Under the pieces are notes generated by a model, which made no database searches, had not been told where the DNA came from, and saw only the letters and a program-made list of their open reading frames with translations. Below, in pieces: positions 31,102 through 41,590 of a DNA stretch of 64,000 bases. The first letter of the stretch is position 1. Every line of letters begins with the position of its first letter. This DNA comes from Diaporthe sp. PMI_573 (Eukaryota > Ascomycota > Sordariomycetes > Diaporthales > Diaporthaceae), in contig JAJTUP010000129.1 in assembly GCA_021399435.1 (NCBI GenBank), forward strand, positions 62,001 to 126,000, given 5' to 3'. A program made the translations under genes and the position numbers.

Positions 31102-31766
31102 CCGTATTAATTCACCAAATTCACCCAACCCCCGGTCACTTAAACTAAACCTATTCTAGCCTAGTCTGACATCCCTTTGACCAGGTTATTAGCTACACTA
31201 ACAGGTTACAATAATACAGTCTTGAACTTCCTCTTCCTTGACAAACAGGTCTATCTCTTCCAGAGGCGTGACAGGTATTTCCTGTCACGGCCAGCAATGT
31301 CCAGCATGGAAGCTGCTGTATTGGCGCTATGTACGAAGATTCTAAGCTTAAGGAGAGAAGAAGAAAAGAAACTCGCGATGTGCGACGCGTTGGAGAAGTT
31401 TAATAACCGTGGTCCGTGCCTGTGGCAGGGACCAGCCCCTGCCAGCACCTTGTGGCGGTGTCAGCGCGTTTACTCCTCAGCTGTCTCCCAGCCTTCCCAG
31501 TTAATTTGGGAAGACTCTATATCCTTGATACGCACCATATCAACCTGACTTCCATCAGGACGAATAGAGATTCCGGGGAGGCATTGCAATGCTGGTAGTA
31601 AACAGCATCATGGAACAGCTTCAAGGTCAACGCGTTAGAGACGCGATGGGCACTTCCCAGGAGCTATACCTATTTCATATTAGTGTGGGTGGTGTGGCTT
31701 CAAACTAGGTAAGATTAGGCCTAATTTGGTGACCGGGGGTTGGGTGAATTTGGTGAATTAATACGG
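31102..31766. mobile_element. MITE with 39-bp inverted repeats and TA duplication
   Basis: The left end (CCGTATTAATTCACCAAATT, continuing CACCCAACCCCCGGTCAC) is repeated in inverse orientation at the right end, with about 38-39 matching bases. Both ends are flanked by TA (31100-31101 and 31767-31768), the target duplication of Tc1/mariner/pogo transposons. At 665 bp with no transposase it is non-autonomous. Like the pogo at 32.2 kb, its terminal repeat ends in CCGGTCAC and has an internal TCACC duplication, so it may be mobilised by a related transposase. It encloses a 123-codon frame (31177-31548) of no recognised family. Confidence 0.8.
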
Positions 31767-32190
31767 TACCATCATACCGGATTCGGAGAGTGTTTTGACG
31801 TTTGACCAGATTCAACCTCCAATGGCTGGAAACGCTGGGCACATGCTAGATGTCGATGCGGCGTCCACGAAGTACTTGTCCGTGCTTGTCACTCCCCAAA
31901 TGGCGTGGTTTGAGGGGAGAATGGCGTGGTTAAAGTGTGCCCAGAATGTGACGGTGCACAGCCGAGACTCGTGTGAATTGCGGCGTTGTGAAAGCAATAA
32001 TGTCCAAATAGTTCGCGTGTACCCATGGCGAAGCAAAGGCTTTCGCTGAGACAACTGGAACCTATAAGGGCCTGAATGCGCGGCAACGGTAAATTCCCCC
32101 AGCAAGAGCGGGTGAGGAGGATGTATATACATAAGCGCGGTGCACATAAACTTCGACTTTTCCGTCATTAATTTTGTGATATGTTACTTA
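31767..32190. other. Between MITE and pogo, nothing recognised
   Basis: Short opposed frames only (31795-32049 on +, 31812-32168 on -). Confidence 0.5.
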
Positions 32191-32320
32191 ACGTGGTTTA
32201 TCACCCAGCCGGTCATATCACCCAGCCGGTCACTTTTACTAACTCCACCAACTTTCGTCGACCCTAGCACCCACCTAGGGCAAAGGAATCAATAAAAGTT
32301 AGCACCAATTGGTGCCAACT
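32191..32320 (+). repeat. Left terminal inverted repeat of pogo, 130 bp
   Basis: Pairs with 34386-34515. Contains two tandem 17-bp units near the outer end, then sequence ending in a GCACCAATTGGTGC palindrome. Confidence 0.93.
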
Positions 32321-32512
32321 AGTCCCAATTACTTAATTTCAATTGATTTGGTCAATTTAGAGAGGTTGGCGTGACTGCAGTGCCAGTCTAAAGTGGCTGA
32401 CTTTTGGTGGGAAAATCGGCTTCCCCACCAAAATGGAGCATTTCAGACATGCAGGATCAACCTCAATCTATACCATCCAGACCAACTAATTGGGCGGTCC
32501 GCCGCGGACCGC

Positions 32513-34195
32513 TTAGAAATGTACTATTATACACTCAGAATCTAACTGACTAGACTCTTCTATATCTTTCTGACAAGTTGTTGCATAATGCCCAGTCTTG
32601 CCGCAGTTGCCACATCGTCGTTTGCTCGGTCCGCCGCGGACCGCCTCCTCTACGCTACCACCGATTTCACCAGCTGGCCGCTTCCCCTTCTGTTTTTCCT
32701 CGATTATCGCCTGGGAATCCTCAATACTAAGTGCCCCTCCAAGCTGTACCCGACTTCTTTTAGCTCTCCGGCGCTTGGCAAGCCCAATATTAGCCTTCTC
32801 AAGGGTACGGACCCGATCATTCAAAAGAGTGATCTGATGCGCCATTGCTTGTGCACCCTTGGTGAACTTTTCAACTGCCTGGATAATTGGTGTAGGGGAG
32901 CTGCTCTGATGGGCTGAGATCTTGCCCTTGATAAAACTTGATTGCTGGACAGTCTGGTGGGCATTGGAGGGTGTTTGTGATTCCCATTTCGATGGTGACA
33001 CAGGGAGGGATTGTACTGGAGTTTGTAGGCGGACATCCAGCTTGGAAATGACAGAATCTGGGTTCCATGGAGAAATACCAGCCCCTCTGAACCCAGCTTT
33101 CATGTTTTCTTCCGTAAAGACCTTGTCGTGGGCTGCCTTAAACGCAATGAAGAACTCGGACTTGGTGATGTGGTTGATTGAGGCCCGGATGAAGAGGTTG
33201 ATCTCATTGCCGTATGCACGCTTTAATGGCGAGAATAATGCAACGTCTAATGGCTGGAGCAGATGAGATGAATGCGGTGGCATGCTGATAGGGATAATGT
33301 TGTTCTCCTTGCAGTACTGCTCGAACTCTGCTGATACATGGCTTTCATGTCCATCCAGGATAAGCATCCGGTATTTGCCCTTGGTCTGCTTAACTGTATG
33401 CTTGTTGAAGTGCCGAATCCATTCTAGACCAGTCTCGTTATCTGTCCACCCATTTGGAGTAGGCTTGATCATCCAGCTTGGTGGGAAGCCAGACTCCGTT
33501 GTCCAGTTGGCGAGGTGGTAGGCGCCCTGGACGATCACGAACGGCGGGATACACCAGCCCTTCGCATTGATACATTCAATAGCTGTTGCCCATTCCCGGT
33601 TTCCAGGTTGAATAGATTTAGCTTTTCCATGTCGGTCAGAACGTGTAACAACCAATGTTGCAGTTATCACGCCCATCATGAAGCCAGTCTCGTCGAAGTT
33701 ATACAGGTCGTCATCTGTGATCCCATACTTGGCCATCATGTTGCGGAGTAGCCGGAACCAGTTCCCAATGACCTCTGGATCTTCGCAGAGGGCCCTCTGG
33801 TAGTCATAAGGCCGATTAAACCTAGTCTTCAAGGTAGGTTGTGTATCCACAAAGCGTCGAGCCCAGTGCTTGCCCACAGGCTTGCCATCACGCGATGCTA
33901 GTAAGAGGTTGGCCATATCTTCCACACCAGAAAGTCGTAGTGGGAATCCGCGGACATCTTGATCAATGATATATCGAATAAGCGTTTGCTCTTCGATTGG
34001 GTCAAGTTTATGGTCGTTGACGCGTAATTCTTCGCGACGTGGTCGGTTATTCATCCTGTCTAACAATGTACTGCGGGGGATGTTGAAGATCTGTGCAGCT
34101 CGACGTGCGCTTAAGGGTTTTTTTTTGTTTTTTTTAGAGTTCTCGATTGCCTGAACTGCTAGTTGGACTTTCTCTTCTTTAGAGTAGATTGGCAT
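32513..34195 (-). CDS. Fot1/pogo transposase, 560 aa
   Basis: Starts at ATG (MPIYSKEEKVQLAVQAIE) and is uninterrupted. Residues about 5-50 are a CENP-B/psq-type helix-turn-helix (SARRAAQIFNIPRSTLLDRM); residues about 60-125 are the second DNA-binding half (LRLSGVEDMANLLLA, VGKHWARRFV). The DDE catalytic core has Asp168 (YNFDETGF), Asp281 (LILDGHESH) and Asp317 (LLQPLDVALF), a DD35D spacing typical of pogo. The C-terminal region has a coiled coil followed by a CCHC knuckle (CGNCGKTGHYATTC) near residue 535. Full length for the family. It cuts and pastes elements at TA sites, acting in the nucleus. Confidence 0.92.
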   Translation of the reverse strand: MPIYSKEEKVQLAVQAIENSKKNKKKPLSARRAAQIFNIPRSTLLDRMNNRPRREELRVNDHKLDPIEEQTLIRYIIDQDVRGFPLRLSGVEDMANLLLASRDGKPVGKHWARRFVDTQPTLKTRFNRPYDYQRALCEDPEVIGNWFRLLRNMMAKYGITDDDLYNFDETGFMMGVITATLVVTRSDRHGKAKSIQPGNREWATAIECINAKGWCIPPFVIVQGAYHLANWTTESGFPPSWMIKPTPNGWTDNETGLEWIRHFNKHTVKQTKGKYRMLILDGHESHVSAEFEQYCKENNIIPISMPPHSSHLLQPLDVALFSPLKRAYGNEINLFIRASINHITKSEFFIAFKAAHDKVFTEENMKAGFRGAGISPWNPDSVISKLDVRLQTPVQSLPVSPSKWESQTPSNAHQTVQQSSFIKGKISAHQSSSPTPIIQAVEKFTKGAQAMAHQITLLNDRVRTLEKANIGLAKRRRAKRSRVQLGGALSIEDSQAIIEEKQKGKRPAGEIGGSVEEAVRGGPSKRRCGNCGKTGHYATTCQKDIEESSQLDSECIIVHF

Positions 34196-34385
34196 TGTGG
34201 TTGTTGATTTCTAGCGTGTTGAATATTTAAGTAGGTAGAGTGATGCGAGATTGACGCGAAAAATGGGGACGCGATCTGCACCAAAAACAAACCTGCCCAC
34301 CAAAACTTTAAGTTTTCAGACTGGCACTGCAACCCCACCACAACTCTAAATTGACTAACTTCATACAAAATAATGAATTTGAAGC

Positions 34386-34515
34386 AGTTGGCACCAATTG
34401 GTGCTAACTTTTATTGATTCCTTTGCCCTAGGTGGGTGTTAGGGTCGACGAAAGTTGGTGGAGTTAGTAAAAGTGACCGGCTGGGTGATATGACCGGCTG
34501 GGTGATAAACCACGT
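34386..34515 (-). repeat. Right terminal inverted repeat of pogo, 130 bp
   Basis: Inverse of 32191-32320 with a single difference (TTAGGG for the complement of CTAGC, near 34440). The outer end is CCACGT next to the TA duplication. Confidence 0.93.
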
Positions 34516-34610
34516 TATCCCTATCTGTACCCCTTAATTTTCACTTGTCCTTCCATCTTCCACCTCCCAATCGCCGCTCCCAACCACCAAATAGGCCGGA
34601 GTCCATCACG

Positions 34611-35641
34611 ATGCCTTTCACACAAGCCAACGGCAAGAAAATCTTCTACAGCTGGAAGCCAGCCAGCCGGGCGGGTCTAACGCTCTTCATGATCCATGGG
34701 CTTGGCGGGGCTCACTCCTTCTGGTCGCCCATAATTCCAGGTCTGGTCGAAGCTGGCTTCTCCTGTTTGGCTTTCGATGTGCCTGGTATGTACCCAATTA
34801 GATCGATTACGATCGTATCGTGAGAACCAACAGAACGACGGGTAGGTTTCGGTCAATCGCCCTACCATGGCGAACCGCATGATCTTCACGTGATCGCTGA
34901 AGATGCCATCGCGATTCTCGAGGGAATGGGCAAGTCTCTAGACCAGACGATCATTGTCGGAGCCTCAATGGCCGGCGTTATATGCTGTGAGATCGCCGCC
35001 AAGCACCAAGTCGCTGGCGTGGTCAGCGTAGGACCCGTCTGCCCCGGCCCGGAGACCAAGGCGGCTTTCGACCGCCGAGTGGAGGTCGTCAAGAACGGTG
35101 AGTCAACCCCGATCTGCAATAACATTCTTCAGCATGTTTCTGACAGTCTGCAGATGGTCTGGAGGGAATCGTCAACACCGTCGATACCCCGACACGAGCA
35201 ACAGGTTCCAAGGCGAGCAGGACAGTAGAAGCCTTTGTGCGGTCGCTCATTCAGTCCTCGAACCCAGAGGCGTACATGTCTCTCGCTAAGGCGATTGCTG
35301 ACGCGCCCATGCCTGCTTACAACCAGATCAAGTGCCCCCTGTTGTGCGTCGCCGGACAGGAAGACCAGGTCGCTCACCTCGAAGACTTGGCGTTGATGGG
35401 TGACAGGCAAGTCCTCACTCGCTTTATATAAACCCTCCTATGCCCCACCGACACTTAAATTACCGATGCATGCATGGAAGCTTAACACTGATCTGCATCC
35501 AGATGGGGAGCACCGTCCAAAACAGAACTCGAAGTCCTGTTCGGAGTGGGTCACTGGCACAGCATTGAAGATGCCGAGGGAATGGAGAGCTGCGTCAAGA
35601 GATTCGCAAACAAGGTAGCATCTAAGTTGCCTCATTTTTGA
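34611..35641 (+). CDS. Alpha/beta hydrolase, 272 aa
   Basis: Four exons: 34611-34785, 34846-35097, 35154-35406 and 35503-35641. Introns are 60, 56 and 96 bp; the third has a GC donor (AG|GCAAGT), a known minor class. The joined frame is stop-free. Features of the fold: the oxyanion HG motif (LFMIHGLGG, residues 25-33), the nucleophile elbow G-x-S-x-G with Ser99 (VGASMAG), an acidic residue in VAGQEDQV, and the catalytic His in GVGHWHS near residue 247. The size fits small soluble hydrolases such as epoxide hydrolase-, esterase- or 3-oxoadipate enol-lactonase-like proteins; the substrate cannot be told. There is no signal peptide, so it is probably cytosolic. A pogo transposon ends 95 bp before the ATG. 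Confidence 0.82.
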
Positions 35642-36534
35642 TAGATCATTGCCCAAATCACTTTTTGAGTTCCACCTCCTCAGCCGGGGTTCCTTCCCAA
35701 GAGACGAATCCAGTCAGCCGAACGTCCCCTCCTCTAATCTCCTCTTTCAAGGGACCAAGCTTCCTCGCGAGCCTCCGTCACACGATACGGACTGTTGGAT
35801 CGCTTGTCAGCCACTCCGCACGTGCATGCGACACACGCGATCAGCGTGGAGTTACCTTGGGCTTATGGCTTGACGTTTCTGCATAATGTTAACGTTAAGA
35901 CCGGCATGAGCAGAGGACTGCTGGTAGGAATATCGAGGATTTTGGTGCTGCACGAGTTGACGCTTGACATCCTCAATTGCCTGCGGGGTGGCGCTAGCAC
36001 AGGCGTCGGCTTGCCTTGTCCCACGTCTAATCATTGCTAAGCGCCGCATGTGCCGCCTGTGGCATCAACTCCGGTGGGTTAGAAGACGACCTCCAGATAA
36101 CCTTAAATCCGGATGGCATACGCTCGTGTTTGTCCTGCAGTTGGGGAGGGACGTCCATGGTTGTTGCAGAAGAGGAAGGATACAGTTCGGTTGCAATTTC
36201 GAGATTTATGGGGCGATATTACCACCGAACTCAACCTTTTCGGAGGTCATCAAGAGCGTTCTCTACGTCATGTGGTCGGGACGTTGGAACCATCGTGGGC
36301 GGTGCGGCAGCGGATAAAAGCCGTGTGACCAACAGGATTCCAGAATCCTGCACGGTTGACGAGAGGCGCGTGGCTCCAGTCTTCCTTCACTTGCGATTTG
36401 ATCGGCTTTGACCGCGCTCAGGAATGCGGCCTTGGGAGGGGTTCTCGACAACGACCGCATTCAAGTCGTGGTTCTCCAGGGCCTGCTCGATTTGGGGTTT
36501 CGAAGGAATTTCGGCACTGAGTCCTAAATTAGCG
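35642..36534. other. No supported gene
   Basis: Several overlapping frames of 65-125 codons with no recognised domain. The right end, on the minus strand, probably holds further decayed sequence of the RGS gene fragment. Confidence 0.4.
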
Positions 36535-37090
36535 TTAGTAGCTCACATAAAAGCCAAGCCTGCAGAGACTCACAACCGCCATCAACACGAAGACGGCATT
36601 TTGAGCGTCCTCGAATAGAGTGGTAATCTCGTGGAGAGTGGCAATCATGGCTACACCTTGTCCTACCACCTTCGTCATGCGAGTGGCAAGGTTGTTTCGC
36701 AATTGGTGGTCGATGTTCAGCTCGCAAGGCGATCCACGCGCCAAAAAGGCGTTGTATATGCCGCAAAATTGATCCAGACTGCTGATGCCTTTGGGCGTCA
36801 ACTGCCATACTGAACCCTTCATTGTGTAGATCTGCTGGTGCTTTCCGTCGGCGGACTCGATGAATCTTGCCTCGAGGAATCTCTGGCATAGCGAGCTGGC
36901 CATGTCCTTGGTCATGGAAAATGTTGTGGTGGCGGTCGTCGTCACGATCCTGGATGGGTCACTAGGGTCTGGTACTCGGCTAGATTGGGAGAACTTAAGA
37001 GAGCCAAGGTTGTTTATGGCATCTTCGGACAGGAAGGTATGCTCCACCTTGGTCCATCGAACACGGTGGAAAAAAGATTGTTAAGGTCCT
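36535..37090 (-). pseudogene. DEP-domain fragment of an FlbA/Sst2-type RGS protein
   Basis: The frame reads RVRWTKVEHTFLSEDAINNL, GSLKFSQSSRVPDPSDPSRI, TTTFSMTKDMASSLCQRFLE, ARFIESADGKHQQIYTMKGS and VWQLTPKGISSLDQFC. This is the fungal DEP module (SLKFSQSxRxPDPxDPSRIVTTTTTTTFSM.., ..TPKG) that targets RGS regulators of G-protein signalling to receptors and membranes. A stop lies upstream of RVRW, and after about residue 95 the sequence drifts away from the family. No RGS box follows on either side. A fragment of a normally single-copy core gene, probably dead. A GTGAGT...CTAAC...TTTAG intron-like stretch lies at its end. Confidence 0.7.
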
Positions 37091-39072
37091 GCTCGGAAGG
37101 TTAGTCCATGCCCGAGATCGGTTCGCATGACTGCGAGAGGTCTGCGGGTGCTTGCGAAGACACTCGTAATCCGCAGCACCCCTCGCGAAGCACGAAGACA
37201 CTTACTTTGGCGAACGGCCGGTCATCATTGGTCGTCTGGATTAGCCTTGAAGATGTTTAACGCATCTTGTCGCCTATGCGAGGCAGATAAATTGAGGGCT
37301 GGTTGGGTCTGTTTCCGAGTACGGCTGCGAAGGAGGATCCTTGAGCAGTCTAGCTGGCCAACCAGAACAGTCGATGCGGACGTGAAATACGGACGAGCTC
37401 TGAGCCCTGAAATGCCGGCTATCGTCTTGTCGAATGCGGCAGCTATGAGGGCCAAGATGTCTGCGGAGCTGACGGACAGGCTGCTCTGGTGTTGCTATCG
37501 GTAGTTCGGCGAAGCGATCGGGTCGTCTGGAGGGGATGATGGAGGGAAGAGCAGGAGACTATGGTCTGGAGCTCTCCATCGTACGCGGAATAGGGATTGT
37601 GTGCCTTGGACAATGGTTCTTGGAGGGGCAGTTGGGCCGCTGGGCTGCGAAACCACAGCCATATTACAGTAGAGAGGCTGTATGGTTGGCGGGGCGCTCT
37701 TTCGAATAAAAGAGGTGCGCTAGACCGGCGTCCCGGGAAGGGCGGGGTACGGGCCTCGAGCAGGGATCATTAAGGCAGGAGACGAGAAAGGCGGTCCTGG
37801 AGGCCGGTATATACAAAGCCCGAGATGGGGCCTGGTGTTCAGCGCACCTGCCACCACCCGGCCCTATTAAAGCGGCGCGTCTTTGCGCTTCCAGCTTTAG
37901 CGCCCGCACCTCACTTGGCATATCCAGAAACGACGGTATCCAGAATCAAAATTTGTAAATGCACATGGAATTCAGCTAATACGTCGCAAGTGCCAGGAAC
38001 GGGAACGCTGTAATATTATATTGCCATCCGAATGATATTGCAACGACGGTTAAATGGGACTAAATCCCGGATTGAATCAAAAAGATGCCCCCTCGCTACT
38101 TCCCGAGTGAAGTTAGCGATCGCCTTGTCTCCTTCGCCTCCGAAGCCTCTACGGTGTGTACAATCCACACGAATTCGCACAAAGTCCGAACAGCTTCTCA
38201 TACGCAGCGACTCTCACTTCAAGCGTCGTATGCTCTGTTTGAAGTGCTAGATTCCTCTCCTCGAGATGCGAAATATACAGCTCTGCTTCGCGCAAGATGG
38301 TTGCCTATATTCTTATTAACCGACATATTAGATAAGCTGAAAACTCTCCTACCCTTAGTTCTTGCAGGTGCTCGGGATGATTCTCCTCCTGCCCCTTTGT
38401 CGTGCTACCTTGCAGGCTTGGGATGCTGTCTTGTAGTGCGGAAAATTCATTGCTCAATTTGGGGGGATAGCATCCGCCAATGGCACGTCGAGCTGTTGTT
38501 TTGCTAGAGTGCCTTGATACCTTGCCGGCCGAACAGGAGGTAGATGAGTTCCCGAAGTTTCGGCAGCAGGAATCTTTGCTTAGCTCCGATGGTGCAGGGC
38601 TCAAAGCGGAGATGTTAACTTCGAAACCCGGCCGTGCCAAGTAGTCGTCTTCGGAGACAGCCTTGTGGAAACCCCTATTGTCTCCCGGACCTTCTGAAGG
38701 AATCAACGACCCGACTGGTAGCATGTTGGCATCCCAACGAGCTGGCGAGTCAGTCTGCTGGGAAGACTGCAGACCAAACGTCAGGCGCCTAAGCGAAGGT
38801 GGTCTGATGATCGAGGACTTTTATATCTGATCCCACCGTTGTGATTACTAGAAACTGTATTGGCTTGTTATTCGTCAAGCGGGAAATCCTCCAACTGCCG
38901 CAGGGATCTGCAGAGGTGCAGATTCCTTTTTGGCGTCTTTAAGGTGCTTCACAATCTCTCTCCCGATTTGCCAGTCATAGGCCTGGACCGAAGCGCCACA
39001 TTTTGTGTTTCAAGGAAGTGGTCTGATCTTGACGCCTTTGAGAGCTGAATGCTGCCAAGCAACCTTAGCTCA
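37091..39072. other. No supported gene
   Basis: A minus frame at 38305-38724 (LSNEFSALQDSIPSLQGSTT, EENHPEHLQELR) resembles N-terminal helical regions of fungal regulators, and a plus frame at 38085-38507 overlaps it. Neither carries a recognised domain. The rest is uninformative. Confidence 0.4.
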
Positions 39073-39294
39073 CCGTACTTTCTTAGAAAACTCGTGTGTT
39101 GAAGTAGCCTTCTTCGGCCTAGTGTCAGCAAGGGTTCTCACCCCTCTACAGTTTAGCCTGCAATTAAGATCCCGGCCCAGCGCGTCTCTGTGCCCAAGAA
39201 GCGAGGTGAGCTTTGCCTGATGAGGGAAAGTGGCATTGCAGACACTAGGTCGAAGGAGGCTACTTCAACACACAAGTTTTCTGAGAAAGTACGG
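39073..39294. repeat. 59-bp inverted repeat with 104-bp spacer
   Basis: Arm 39073-39131 pairs with 39236-39294 at 54 of 59 positions; four of the five differences are transitions. Read towards the spacer, both arms encode nearly the same peptide (RTFLENSCVEVAFFGLVSA and RTFSENLCVEVASFDLVSA). An RNA from here would fold into a long hairpin. Confidence 0.75.
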
Positions 39295-40730
39295 CACCTG
39301 CAATGCACCGTGACGGCCGGAGCTCTGGTCGGTCGCCAGAGCGCACGACACAGCCCGCTTTTCAAAACGTTACCCAAACACCTCTCGTCCAGTGAGAATG
39401 CTAACTCGAAAGAGCTAAGCCTACGTACCGGCACAGTCGCTTGCTATTCCGTCAAGCCACACGGCGGAGAAACCCGCACGGCGCAAAGCGTGGACGAACG
39501 GGTGTGCAATTTTTGCAGCTTCAACTTTTGTCTCTGTGTAGGCTGGCGCACCCATATCATTGTAGGACACCTGGCTTCTTCGCTTAACGTTTTACTTGTA
39601 GTCTACAGTCACTGCTTCTGGTGGCCATTTCCCCCTTGTTGCCCATTATAGCTGCTCTCTTTCCGTCCTTGCTGTCTGCCTTCGTTGGCATTGTGGTCCC
39701 CGTTCTGTCTGGCCGCTATTGCTGCTCTTCGGGCGAACTCGTCCTGCTTCCGCGTCAGCAGCACGACTCGATCACGGAACCTTGCTCCTTTAAATCACCT
39801 TCTCCCCGCGAGCCTTGCGGATTCTTGCGGCTGCCACCTCGTCCATCTTTCCTCTGCCCATCTTTCCTCTGCCCATGTTGATCTGGAAGAGGCTCCGCGG
39901 GTCTGACACACGACCTAGTGATTCAAGGGGACGTTCTGTCTGTTATGCAGTTTGTACATAGCACCGCGGAGTGACACGTCTCCACCTCCAGGGCCAGGGC
40001 AATTTATATACCCATCCCAGAAGCTACCATGACAATGTCACAAGTCTGCCGCCGTCGCCGTCGCCATCGTCATCGTCGTCGTTATTGTTGTTTCCCTTTC
40101 TTTCTGGGGCTCCGTGATCTCTATCCCCGCATCTCCAAGCTTCGGATTTGGGAAGGATTTTCCATCTTAATCCACCTGTCTAACTCATGCAAGCTTATTC
40201 CGACAGGACATTGGCCCTAACCCCTGTCTTAAGGCTGTATTTGCATGTGATAATCCTACCCAAGAGTTGGTAGTGGCTTGTGCACCCACCAAATTCACGC
40301 CGAGTCGCCTTGCACATTGAGCATGCGGAAGGTGACCGGCCGGACTCGGCTTGGGAATGCCAATTCGTGTAAACAAGACGAAGCCACGCAGTGGAACATC
40401 TAGAGTCGATGTTGAGAGGGACGAGGACAGTGAAAGATTTCACCCAAGCTGGGCAATGATGCGACGGATTCATGAAGCATTGCGGATGGGCAATGGTACA
40501 AGTCCGGGAACCACCAGGTAGCTCCCACTATGAGCCGAGCTTTAGGACCTTGTTGGTAGGGCTTCTGCCAAAGGAACCCACGATTCCAAGCCGCCTCTGC
40601 CTGTGGGCTGTCCCATGTGCGGCTAAGCCGGTGATCCACTACAGTGCCGGGCCATATTACACTTAATGCTCAAAGCCAGTGTCAGTCTGTCGGGCCGTCT
40701 CCGCGTCTCAAAAGCACCGGCCCTCACATG
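39295..40730. other. No supported gene; trinucleotide repeat
   Basis: Includes a CGTCGC/CATCGT repeat at about 40058-40092 and 60-150-codon frames without recognised domains. Confidence 0.45.
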
Positions 40731-40840
40731 ACCAGGTTGAGATGCGGCTTATCCAATTGAGGGCCTGAAAGTGACACTCCTCTGCAAGGTACAAATGAAA
40801 AGGACCATCATCTCGCCAAAAGTACCGGGATTTTTATTGT
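40731..40840 (-). repeat. Dispersed repeat, copy 1
   Basis: The reverse complement matches 53831-53952, most clearly over AATCCCGGTA, GGCGAGATGATGGTCCTTTT, CATTTGTAC and CGCATCTCAACCTGG. It has no coding capacity; probably a remnant of a non-autonomous transposon. Confidence 0.65.
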
Positions 40841-41590
40841 TCAATTGTTGCATAGCTACTGTACTGTACATAAGGAAGTGACTGTCTACTGTATTACTGT
40901 ACTATATGGTACTTATGCAACTCATCAGTTGTGTATGGGTAAAGGGTAATGTACAGATACTTGGTCTCTGTTTGAATACACAGAATAAAGTCTACATTGC
41001 AAAGCATAAATACACCACAGAATCAAAGGGACCTGCTCAATTCATTGCCAAGGAATGAATGCGGACAGCTGACAAATACTATGGATACATTATCGAAGTT
41101 CTAACGATACGAAGCTAACATATTCTAGAAGTACTCTGGAGGGCTTTAAAAGTATCCATATTGCCATCCCAGCATCCTTGTCTTTACAGTATGCAAAGTA
41201 CAAGTTCCCAAATATGTAGGCAAACGGGCAGCAAACTTGCGACTTTGGGGGTAATACAGTACTGGATATGTTACAGTACATTATGTGCTGATTGTATGTA
41301 CAGTACTGTACTGTACTGTACGACTCTCTGCTTGGTTTAAGAACTTGCGAAACCAGTCCTTGGTCCAATCGGTCAATGACGACGGCTCTAGTGGCGCGTA
41401 GGGAGCCGTTGCCTAAGACGAAATCCCTTGGTCCTTCAGCCTGCAAACGTATTAAGCAGAAGTACACAAGTTGGTCTAGGAAAGCACATACGGAGACTTT
41501 TGTTAGAATAGTTCTGGGTTTGGGTAGAGCACAAAATTCATAATACATAAAACCCATGGTCGACTTTCAGCCGAAGGAATCGTCGTCCTT
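40841..41590. other. AT-rich flank of the Clr5 gene
   Basis: Contains repeated TACTGTACTGTAC motifs near 40860-40910 and 41270-41320. A minus frame (41090-41557) has no recognised domain. Confidence 0.45.

Larger units (their letters stand above)
32191..34515 (-). mobile_element. Complete Fot1/pogo-family DNA transposon
   Basis: A 2325-bp element with 130-bp terminal inverted repeats differing at one base, flanked by TA at 32189-32190 and 34516-34517. Its single gene is intact. The outer part of each repeat holds two direct copies of a 17-bp unit (TATCACCCAGCCGGTCA), and the inner part a palindrome (GCACCAATTGGTGC); these are probable transposase-binding sites. Near-identical repeats and an intact ORF argue for recent insertion. 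It landed 95 bp upstream of the alpha/beta hydrolase ATG, so it may affect that gene's promoter. Confidence 0.93.

Noticed and set aside
41090..41557. 155-codon minus frame before the Clr5 gene
   Set aside because: Contains translated TACTGTAC repeats (YSTVQYCTYN) and no domain; it overlaps the likely promoter.
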